From the IMG/VR virus record IMGVR_UViG_3300025666_000631, positions 1 to 45,939 of that record: a stretch of DNA of 45,939 nt. One strand, given 5' to 3'. Of the stretch, positions 39,901 to 45,939 are shown one piece after another (the first letter of the stretch is position 1; the number at the start of each line of letters is the position of its first letter). The notes below the pieces were generated by a model that saw nothing but the letters and a program-made list of their open reading frames with translations, was not told the origin of the DNA and searched no databases. The translations under genes and the position numbers were made by a program. This DNA comes from a virus.

Positions 39901-41577
39901 CGTCCAATACTTGTCTTCATCGCTTACAGAATGTATGGACGAAAGAGAATCCGGCTGCCCCTTAAACAATCCATCCCAAGGCCCGTCATAATGCTTTGAG
40001 ATTGGATCATAATTCGAAGGAATTAAAACTTTCTTTAACCTCGCATGATAAGATCTATCGGGTAAATTTGAAAAATTCTTACTGTCGAATTTGAGTTTGA
40101 CGATAGCGCTATAAGGATAAAGCAGAGGCTCTTCTACGTATTCAGCAACGGAAGATAACTTTAAACTTCTGTCTCTGCCTATTCCCCCTAACGCTCCTTT
40201 TACCGAGGGATCATATTCATTGCTTAACTTTATTAATTTAAAAGTTATACCTTTAGAGCTTATTTTTGGGCGATCAAATTCAATAATAACATCAAAAGCA
40301 TACATCGAAGTGCAGAGGCCTGTAACAATAAACCTATTGCTTTCGTCGGTGGTTACGGCTCCGTTCAATGAATCATCAAACTTAACGATACAACCAGAAC
40401 TTGGAGATAAGACATTGTGTTCGACATAGTCCTTTTCCATTAATATTGCAAATTGAACATTGTTTTCCTGATTACTACCGTCATCGTTCTGTATCGACAA
40501 AGTTGTGTTCATTTCAATTCGAATTTTGTTAACGTTTTTGTTTGCCACAAAATGAGCTGCTATTTTGGCTCCGTTTTTCTTTGCGCTTTCTACATCAGGC
40601 CTATGCTCGGCTCCCCCCTCGTTTTTTGTGTAGGGTCCGGCTCCATATAACAACACGGAATGATCAACAACAAAACAATTAAAATCTGAAATAATCAAAG
40701 TGTCTTTTTCTTCTCCTGTTTTGATCACAGGAGCCTCGCCATTTTCATTGAGTATATAATTCGCAGTTCCAGTCTCGGCTTCGCTTATTGGGGTATTCAC
40801 AACAGGCACATTGTTTAAAAAAATACCCTCCCGAAGGTCGTAACCCAAGACCTTCTGCACTAGTCTCTCAATAATGCCAGAACGACTAAGGTTTATTAAG
40901 TTCCCATTTTGATCACAAAGTCCAGCTATCGGACCTTCACTCAATAAATCCAAAAACTCTATCTCGGTATAAGACTCTAAAACATGAGGCTTTCCTGGGA
41001 CGTTTTTTCTTTTTGAGAGTTTGTGTTGAGATATATTTGTTGAACCTATTTTTAATCTTCCATAACCTAAAGGTACTGCAACGCCTTGACTTTGCCTATT
41101 AGCTATTCCCTTGAGCAAATAAGATTTTGTTGTTGTAGGGGTTTTTCTTTCGGGCGGCTTAAATAACGCTTTCATTATCGCCCCAACAACAAAAGACACA
41201 GCAACGGCTACAACTATTTTACCAACAAGAGTTAATCCGCCCGCAGTTGTTCCACCAACAAACATAATTGACATTATAACTGCCGCATTGCCTTGTGGCG
41301 CGGGAACAATATGCATTTCTTGCTTCTTGTCCCTTATCTCAACCATAGACTCGGAGATCATATGCTTTTTTAATTCTTTTTTTGATGAAATATCGGTCGG
41401 AGATTTATTTAAAACAGCATAATCAATACCGCCCGATTGACTTTTGGCAAGATACTCAAGAAACCCCTCCTTGTTAGCGTCTATAGCGGCAAAAACCTCC
41501 ACAGCTGAGTCCGCGTTCAAGGTCCACTTTCTACCAAAGCGCTTTCCAAGCTTTCCATATAAATATACTGTTTTCAT
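36913..41577 (-). CDS. Fused tail assembly protein I + tip attachment protein J (hub)
   Basis: 1554 residues. Residues 1-~185 match lambda gpI: 'LYGKLGKRFGRKWTLNADSA', two hydrophobic Gly/Ala-rich stretches (98-140) and 'SQGVAVPLGYGRLKIGS'. From ~196 it matches gpJ: 'YTEIEFLDLLSEGPIAGLCD', 'DLREGIFLNNVPV', 'YWTDNPAWVFYDLLSNARYG' and 'QLINNMASVFRGIITFYNGK'. In lambda these are separate genes, I helping assemble the tail tip and J forming the hub that contacts the receptor. Residues ~1184-1290 hold a Trp/Phe-rich repeat module ('WLGWVRVFGNDWAYVTQFGW') related to the end of the giant fibre. It is preceded by the gpK-like JAMM gene. Confidence 0.88.
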   Translation of the reverse strand: MKTVYLYGKLGKRFGRKWTLNADSAVEVFAAIDANKEGFLEYLAKSQSGGIDYAVLNKSPTDISSKKELKKHMISESMVEIRDKKQEMHIVPAPQGNAAVIMSIMFVGGTTAGGLTLVGKIVVAVAVSFVVGAIMKALFKPPERKTPTTTKSYLLKGIANRQSQGVAVPLGYGRLKIGSTNISQHKLSKRKNVPGKPHVLESYTEIEFLDLLSEGPIAGLCDQNGNLINLSRSGIIERLVQKVLGYDLREGIFLNNVPVVNTPISEAETGTANYILNENGEAPVIKTGEEKDTLIISDFNCFVVDHSVLLYGAGPYTKNEGGAEHRPDVESAKKNGAKIAAHFVANKNVNKIRIEMNTTLSIQNDDGSNQENNVQFAILMEKDYVEHNVLSPSSGCIVKFDDSLNGAVTTDESNRFIVTGLCTSMYAFDVIIEFDRPKISSKGITFKLIKLSNEYDPSVKGALGGIGRDRSLKLSSVAEYVEEPLLYPYSAIVKLKFDSKNFSNLPDRSYHARLKKVLIPSNYDPISKHYDGPWDGLFKGQPDSLSSIHSVSDEDKYWTDNPAWVFYDLLSNARYGVGKYGLYEEYIDRWQLYRISKYCDELVRTDYEIETSSGSPINFNSVVEPNSKLDSFSITIDQASYSSDNFIKDFGTGNQFKGKKIAFFIPSRNQDISALTGTNKSEAIQQLRSRATQLSGEIKIEQRDIISSNPNKSGGGTVIVSGPDLSGLSASFQEGASIKTIGGCAVQINHAIVEPRFTSNLYITDEMEALQLINNMASVFRGIITFYNGKIMAIQDSYKNPIQLFNNSNVSQDGFSYSGVSKDQKITSSIVRYNNKDDSFKPATAQEEDKNAVRTFGFKEKETLGFGVTSSSQARRLAKWVLFTTQLETETVSFETSVEASYLYPGSIFEVSDEMRVGKSKSGRVLDVNFYTKQYEFEQSGQDRVLKKSFDVYSPYILLDKHMVDEPFVSMVELTVCTGLANSTEEKINLRAPFERSSLDQDAEIESVLVPQVIKFECSIGYNSEVTKKGPQGQNVIARGFSLKIPFELSLSDNTFSIFNHGFADGDRVRFTTEGSLPSGISMSRRGSTAYYVKDSTKHTFKISYSAGGDEVNVSSQGLDSLGNDGGLHYICPEDQEKTKEALTKIMIGSSWSAKGVMAAKTDKELEQAVVDKLELKSNEDTKKFPGWKISDWLGWVRVFGNDWAYVTQFGWIYLGQLRKSSGNDGFWFYTSSSKGSSSNGWVWTNDSLKDTFWFFYSLYSESSTASGWVIPYYDDRNSVCEFFVYDSDASRSVGDSYTLNNVEYIIVQKSFGVSGYFIRHPNIINQIVGTPRSNLTNSSPSDLGGLTLNQRRETLTGSGYYKEVDINSFDYLSAASSLQAKESIRINLSETHTEVIQDGQEVFVEDVIDSSGDFDDYVNVVYVYDNVDKRWTTSVNPWRLIKINDYQFELENSSAIVSRLSSASITSFGKINFIPPPVSEVERSLQGQLFRTMSVKEKSHNKYEVVGLEYNQSKFDAVDKQTVVRQPVMPIPPQADMRIPEAPDTLILTDLTI

Positions 41578-41598
41578 TTAACCTTAAACCTTAAATAA

Positions 41599-41955
41599 CT
41601 ATACACTTATATTGCCATATATACCAAATTCATCATCCCTAATGCTATAGATCAAAAATGGGATACATAATTCATCAGAATATAACTTATCTGTAATAGA
41701 TGGATTTACTGAGCAATTCACATGAGAATGATAAACATATAAAACTTTATTTTCTATAAAAATATTTAAATTAATCATAAAATGATGCTCAGGAAAAGGG
41801 CTTTCGTTTTTGCAAGGCAAAACCTTTAGGCCTGAAGTAGACTCAACGATCAATCCGCAACTCTCCTCAGTTAAAGACCGCAAGCAATAAGTCTTAACCT
41901 GTTCGAGTATAGTTTTATGCAGCTGGATATCTTTCTGTGCCCGGGAAACCTCCAA
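41599..41955 (-). CDS. JAMM/Mov34 protease, gpK-like tail assembly protein
   Basis: 118 residues. The JAMM metalloprotease motif is complete: Glu31 or nearby in 'LTEESCGLIVE', His76-x-His78 ('YHSHVN'), Ser86 and Asp89 ('PSITD'). Lambda gpK carries this domain followed by an NlpC/P60 peptidase; here only the JAMM half is present and no NlpC/P60 gene follows. It is thought to act in tail-tip assembly or cell-wall processing. The gene overlaps gpL by 41 bases, and the first ~12 residues are poorly conserved, so a later start is possible. It stands in the lambda order L-K-I-J. Confidence 0.87.
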   Translation of the reverse strand: MEVSRAQKDIQLHKTILEQVKTYCLRSLTEESCGLIVESTSGLKVLPCKNESPFPEHHFMINLNIFIENKVLYVYHSHVNCSVNPSITDKLYSDELCIPFLIYSIRDDEFGIYGNISV

Positions 41956-42994
41956 ACCTTAATCCTTTATGAGTTATGTTTATTTTGTTATAATCGGTGA
42001 TATTCCTAGACCCGCCCAAAGAATCCAAATGAGACTCAGAGAATCTTTTCTTGCAAGAGTCTATTGTTTTCTGACATTCGTCTTTTACCCAGTGATTATT
42101 GTCAAAAAACGGTATATGATCGGATGCAATAGCGTGGGTTTTTATACATAAAAAAACAACGGGCGTAGATTTATAAGGGTCAGCCGAGCTTTGTGGAATT
42201 ATTTTAACCAATGAGCCAGAGTCGTATCCGCCAGGAACTAGCTCGTTATCCAAAAACCCATGCTTGCTCCACTTGGGAATATCGTCTAATCCATTGCCGT
42301 AATTGTTATGGGCATATTTCTGAGTTAGATCTCTGCCTTCGCTATCTTCTATAGCTAGGCCTTTGTACCCACAACCAATAGAGCATCTATACATCCAAGA
42401 GCAGTGAGACGGCATTACTATTCTTGCTGGAACACTTGATCCTTGAAGCTCTAATGAAGACACAAGTTCAAAAGTAATTACATTTTTGTTTTCTATTGTT
42501 TTCTTGTTTATAAAAAATATATCATCAGGAAAGTGTGAGTTTGGATCGGATTCGCCAAAAGGATTCTTTCCTGATTCGTTTAAATTCCTATTTTGAAAGT
42601 TTTCATCATCAAGAAATTTAACAAAAGTTCTCTTCCTGGTAACCTTGCAATTGGCGAAATCTTTATTAGATCTAATAATTTTAGATAAAAGCCCCTCGGG
42701 GTTAGCTATTGAAATTGTTGGCCTTGGAAGCCTTCCGTCTGACTGACTCTCAAAACCCTCCATTTTTACAGGTAAAGGTTGATAGGCATTCCCCTGCCAA
42801 TAAACAGGGTTGCTTGAATTCTTCATGGGGCAAAACCTATATATAGCATCTGCGCCCAGATTAACTCCGTGTAAATCCTTAAGCATTTCAAAGTTTGACT
42901 GAAGATTGCTAAAATCGATTTCGTACATATCCACGACCGAATCGGGAGTGATTGAAATTAATTGCTTATTAAAATTTGATTCTGATTTTGCCAT
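41915..42994 (-). CDS. Minor tail protein L-like, iron-sulfur tail-tip protein
   Basis: 359 residues. It fits lambda gpL: N-terminal beta domain ('VVDMYEIDFSNLQ', 'YRFCPMKNSSNPVYWQGNAY'), 'RPTISIANPEGLLSKII', the Cys-rich part 'HCSWMYRCSIGCGYKG' (Cys198, 204, 208), 'DECQKTIDSCKKRF' (Cys307, 314) and the final 'LRFGGFPG'. In gpL four such cysteines bind a [4Fe-4S] cluster in the tail tip. An insertion of about 60 residues lies between the Cys pairs compared with lambda. Gene order M-L-K-I/J supports the call. Confidence 0.87.
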   Translation of the reverse strand: MAKSESNFNKQLISITPDSVVDMYEIDFSNLQSNFEMLKDLHGVNLGADAIYRFCPMKNSSNPVYWQGNAYQPLPVKMEGFESQSDGRLPRPTISIANPEGLLSKIIRSNKDFANCKVTRKRTFVKFLDDENFQNRNLNESGKNPFGESDPNSHFPDDIFFINKKTIENKNVITFELVSSLELQGSSVPARIVMPSHCSWMYRCSIGCGYKGLAIEDSEGRDLTQKYAHNNYGNGLDDIPKWSKHGFLDNELVPGGYDSGSLVKIIPQSSADPYKSTPVVFLCIKTHAIASDHIPFFDNNHWVKDECQKTIDSCKKRFSESHLDSLGGSRNITDYNKINITHKGLRFGGFPGTERYPAA

Positions 42995-42996
42995 AA

Positions 42997-45285
42997 TTAT
43001 TTTTCTGCTGCGACGAATATTTTCAACTCACCTTGTTGAAGATCGCTTGAAGCAGAGCTTCTTATATATAAATCTCCAAAATAGTATTTATTTACAAGAC
43101 CAACAAGAATAACGTCTGAATTATTGTCTATTATCTCGTCTGTAAATCCATCGATCAACGAAACATTTACGTCCGAGTTATTTATTCCATAAAACTCAAT
43201 ATCAATATAGCCTTCCTCTCCTGCCTCGATTGTGGTCTTTTGATTATTGATAAAGAAATTCTCAATCGCAAATTTACCGCACTCCCTGTATGCAGTATTA
43301 AACGGCTCATTTACTCCGGATTTTATTTGTCCTCTGTTGTTTTGAAAAAAAGTGTTTGGAACTGAATTAACTATTTCGGATCTGTAGTTACCAGGGGAAC
43401 CCGTGACCACCGTAAACATCTGCCCGCCGTCACTAACGCCAGGTGTATAAGACTTGCTTAGTTTTATTGTTTTGCCGTTTAGACCAAAAGGAAAACCGGC
43501 AGACGGAAGGCTATATATGTAATCTTCTCTATCAAGGCCTTCGCCAACAAAAGGAACGTTTGCGCCTCCGCCCTGCCCTATAATAGAAAAAGTCCCAATG
43601 TCTCTCTCTATCGCTTCTGCACTAATTAACGTCAAGGGCTTATCTCCTATATTCATCAATTTAACCCTGCCCTTTCCTTTTTCTCCGGGAATTATTTGTT
43701 CTCCTTGGTCCTTGATCGAAAACGACAACGGAGAGGTGAATATCAATTCTCCCTCTGCCAATTCTGGAGGAGTGTCTAAATTGGTAAAATCCTGCTCATC
43801 TATATTAAATGGAAACTGCTCGAATCGAGCAGATATGCTATGATTATTTTTGTAATTATAAGTGTGGCTCCACTCCTGACACACAAAGTTTTGCTTTCTA
43901 TTGTATGGGGCGGGAGGCGTAAAATTAAAAGGTTTGTACCCTAGTCTTTGCTCAAGGAAATGAAGTATAGCGTAAGCTTCCTCATCATCTCTATTGTTGA
44001 ACTGTAAGTCCAAATTTAAAAGGCTTTCATTTATGCCGTCGTTATAAATCTGAAGGTATCCTCCTAGTTCTATTTCGTTCATTCTTGGCTTTTGATCAAC
44101 GCTTAGTCCTAAAGATGGCTTCCAAAAGAAATCGCGAGTCCAGTAACCTGTATGTAAATCTTTCTTGTAATCAAGCCTGCCATTAAAACCCGTAGTTATC
44201 TCAGAAGGAACTTTATTACTGGTACTTGAATCGCTGTGCCAATAATAGTATGAATGGTTTCCAGTATAAAAAGCTACATCATTTTTTTCGTAAACCATTG
44301 TCGGGTCAAACGTTTCTGCTTTCCTTATGAACAACTGCTCGGATTTCCTCAATGAAGAAGTATCCAAGTTTCTGAGCTTTAAACTTATATTATTGCTGTT
44401 CTCAAAACTTAAAGCATGATTAAATTCTGAGCAATAAAAAGTCTTAGCTTCATTTTCTGTCGATCGATAAGGATTAAACATCGCGTTTCCGTCCCATCGA
44501 AACCCTGATATTCCTTGTTTATATTTAAGATTAGGAGAGGAGGCGTCAACCTCTAATTGCCCCAAATGGTTTTCTACAAAATGTATTATAGAATTAGCTT
44601 CTTTATTTGTTCTGTTGTCGAATTTTAAATTAACCTCAAACGTTAATGCATTTATGCCTTTTGGCTGCAGAATATAATAACCATTACCATACTCATGCTT
44701 TATATTATTTGCCTTAAAATTAACTGTTGATCCATAATCTGCGTCGTAAAAAAACTTATCGCTTGTCCACAAATCTGGATTAGATTCAGGATACGCATTG
44801 ATTGTTGAGATTGTTAGAACATTAGCAGACGAAGGTTCGTAATTTTCTATAAAACTAGTCTCAGATGTCCCTTTTATTTTTATTGCTGCACCAGTTAAAC
44901 CTTGAACGGTGGTGCTTGTATAATTTTTTTCTATATTTAATATAGAATAAGTTCCATCGCTAGACCCAGTAGACCCAGCTATATTTATTATATTTCCAGG
45001 GCTAAATGTTGCGTTTAGATCGTCGGGCCTATTAAACTCATCAATAATATAATGAGAATTAGCTGCCACCTCGTGAGGAAGCAATGTAAATCTTTGATCG
45101 TCTGAGACAGAGACTCCGCCGCCAAAAACCATATTTTGCTTTGCGTAATAATACAATCCATCACCCGTAGCATAAACAAAATCAAATTGTTCGTAATTTT
45201 GCCCTGTTTGAAAAACCCCGCTATAATTAACAAGGTTTCCCATTCTTCCTTCAGAAGCGTCCGAGGCTGGAGCGGAGATTGTCAT
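42997..45285 (-). CDS. Minor tail protein with duplicated gpM-like domain
   Basis: 762 residues. Two related modules, ~215-310 and ~420-500, have the gpM-type core: 'VNLKFDNRTNKEANSIIHFV...KTFYCSEFNHALSF' and 'LDLQFNNRDDEEAYAILHFL...QNFVCQEWSHTYNY'. Lambda gpM has one such domain and sits before gpL at the tail tip, as here. The N-terminal ~150 residues and C-terminal ~230 residues ('SFSIKDQGEQIIPGEKGKGR', a beta-sandwich-like piece) are extra. The start follows the next gene's stop by two bases. gpM homology is judged from pattern and gene order. Confidence 0.7.
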   Translation of the reverse strand: MTISAPASDASEGRMGNLVNYSGVFQTGQNYEQFDFVYATGDGLYYYAKQNMVFGGGVSVSDDQRFTLLPHEVAANSHYIIDEFNRPDDLNATFSPGNIINIAGSTGSSDGTYSILNIEKNYTSTTVQGLTGAAIKIKGTSETSFIENYEPSSANVLTISTINAYPESNPDLWTSDKFFYDADYGSTVNFKANNIKHEYGNGYYILQPKGINALTFEVNLKFDNRTNKEANSIIHFVENHLGQLEVDASSPNLKYKQGISGFRWDGNAMFNPYRSTENEAKTFYCSEFNHALSFENSNNISLKLRNLDTSSLRKSEQLFIRKAETFDPTMVYEKNDVAFYTGNHSYYYWHSDSSTSNKVPSEITTGFNGRLDYKKDLHTGYWTRDFFWKPSLGLSVDQKPRMNEIELGGYLQIYNDGINESLLNLDLQFNNRDDEEAYAILHFLEQRLGYKPFNFTPPAPYNRKQNFVCQEWSHTYNYKNNHSISARFEQFPFNIDEQDFTNLDTPPELAEGELIFTSPLSFSIKDQGEQIIPGEKGKGRVKLMNIGDKPLTLISAEAIERDIGTFSIIGQGGGANVPFVGEGLDREDYIYSLPSAGFPFGLNGKTIKLSKSYTPGVSDGGQMFTVVTGSPGNYRSEIVNSVPNTFFQNNRGQIKSGVNEPFNTAYRECGKFAIENFFINNQKTTIEAGEEGYIDIEFYGINNSDVNVSLIDGFTDEIIDNNSDVILVGLVNKYYFGDLYIRSSASSDLQQGELKIFVAAEK

Positions 45286-45287
45286 GA

Positions 45288-45939
45288 TTATTTAATTATC
45301 TGCTTTACAGACACTGAGCCCATCGCATGCGAGCCCTCTGATATTGAAATTGACTGACTGTGTATCCTTCCAGAACAAGAGAAATTAGCGATCTTTTCTC
45401 CCTGCAAGCTGTACAAAAAAGCCTGTATAGTAGAGTCGCTTAAGCCTTCGGGAGTTGTTCCTGATTGATAATTTCCGTCTGGATTTAAATTTCTTATCAT
45501 ATCGTTTGATTCTATATTCATCTCGGCTTCAATATTTTCAATTGATACGCGAGTAGGAACCACTCCATTCGCGGTTGTATTAATAGAGGTATGTTCGCCG
45601 TCTTTTATATGATTATGTACCTTCCTTCCCACTATTATATTATAATTTAATTTAGATACCTCAAATTGTTTTTTATTTGCGGTGTCCATATTTGTATTGC
45701 TTGCTTTTATTTCTCCAAATGATTTAAGTCCGTGAGCAGGATCAATATTTAATTCTTGAAACCTTCTATCTACTGTTTTTAATATTGTACCATATATATC
45801 ATAACTTGCATTAGCTTGTATAACCTGAAAAGGAGCTATACTAAAACTAAAATTAGTTAAATACATATTATCAAATAAATAACGACCAACTATATTTCCA
45901 TCAATAGGATTTTCACTCATACCATCTTTTATTTCAAAC
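45288..45939 (-). CDS. Structural (tail) protein of unknown class, partial
   Basis: The frame is open to the window edge; an ATG lies at 45920 with six more open codons upstream, so the true start may be outside. The 210+ residues are beta-rich: 'YLTNFSFSIAPFQVIQANAS', 'SKLNYNIIVGRKVHNHI', 'VPTRVSIENIEAEMNIESND', 'SISEGSHAMGSVSVKQI'. No enzymatic motif. Position directly upstream of the gpM-like gene fits a tail tube, chaperone or minor tail protein, and the sequence looks like marine phage tail proteins I have seen but cannot name. Partial. Confidence 0.6.
   Translation of the reverse strand, partial: FEIKDGMSENPIDGNIVGRYLFDNMYLTNFSFSIAPFQVIQANASYDIYGTILKTVDRRFQELNIDPAHGLKSFGEIKASNTNMDTANKKQFEVSKLNYNIIVGRKVHNHIKDGEHTSINTTANGVVPTRVSIENIEAEMNIESNDMIRNLNPDGNYQSGTTPEGLSDSTIQAFLYSLQGEKIANFSCSGRIHSQSISISEGSHAMGSVSVKQIIK

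Noticed and set aside
1-45939. tRNA genes, integrase or attachment sites, insertion sequences
   Set aside because: No cloverleaf-like intergenic sequence, recombinase or transposase ORF, or flanking target duplication was seen; almost all DNA is coding.

Overview
This 46 kb window is AT-rich, gene-dense tailed-phage DNA (Caudoviricetes), most likely from an uncultured marine phage or a provirus. The right end carries a lambda-like tail-tip set in canonical order (gpM-like, gpL, a gpK-type JAMM protease, a gpI+gpJ fusion), which suggests a long flexible (siphovirus-type) tail. Large fibre genes surround it. There are also phage replication and expression genes (dNMP kinase, sigma factor, two ssDNA-binding proteins, a possible annealing protein). 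No capsid, terminase, integrase, polymerase, tRNA or rRNA gene is visible, so this is one part of a larger genome.

Layout. (1) 1-300, plus: end of a fibre protein with an S74 chaperone domain. (2) 15237 down to 297, minus: a small unknown gene, dNMP kinase, sigma factor, SSB, a glycosyltransferase (GT) and an FmdB-like protein, then repeat-rich fibre genes (11991-6319), three GT genes (6288-1918, one a three-domain fusion), a lectin-like fibre protein and a J-domain protein. (3) 15238-15410: divergent control region with sigma-70 promoters on both strands, placed so that both mRNAs would start at or within a few bases of the ATG. (4) 15411-29533, plus: a winged-helix regulator, then about 9.3 kb of mostly overlapping or abutting GT and glycan-modifying genes (GT9, RLRPD-type, GT4, GT2, sulfotransferase, exostosin/GT47, methyltransferase, GT2, HAD-nucleotidyltransferase fusion, cupin, GDPD-like, WavE), a Whirly-like ssDNA-binding protein, a GT4-DUF4214-GT9 protein whose GT9 half runs into a second ORF, and a Rad52-like candidate. 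(5) 45939 down to 29523, minus: tail tip, hub and giant fibre.

The striking feature is the density of carbohydrate enzymes: about 13 ORFs carry GT domains, plus enzymes predicted to make or decorate sugars (sulfate, methyl, nucleotide-sugar activation). No lipid-carrier transferase, flippase, polymerase or evident membrane protein accompanies them. The simplest reading is that the phage builds a complex, possibly sulfated and methylated, glycan in the cytoplasm on its own virion proteins or DNA, or remodels host precursors. This is inference.

Regulation looks layered: sigma-70-like promoters in the control region, and a separate short motif (GTGTAATA-like) directly before most transcription-unit starts in the fibre/GT block, a candidate late promoter for the phage sigma factor. 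Many starts lack a clear Shine-Dalgarno sequence. The host is unknown. Trp-rich modules in the hub and giant fibre resemble, from memory, modules in secreted proteins of marine Verrucomicrobiota, a weak clue only.
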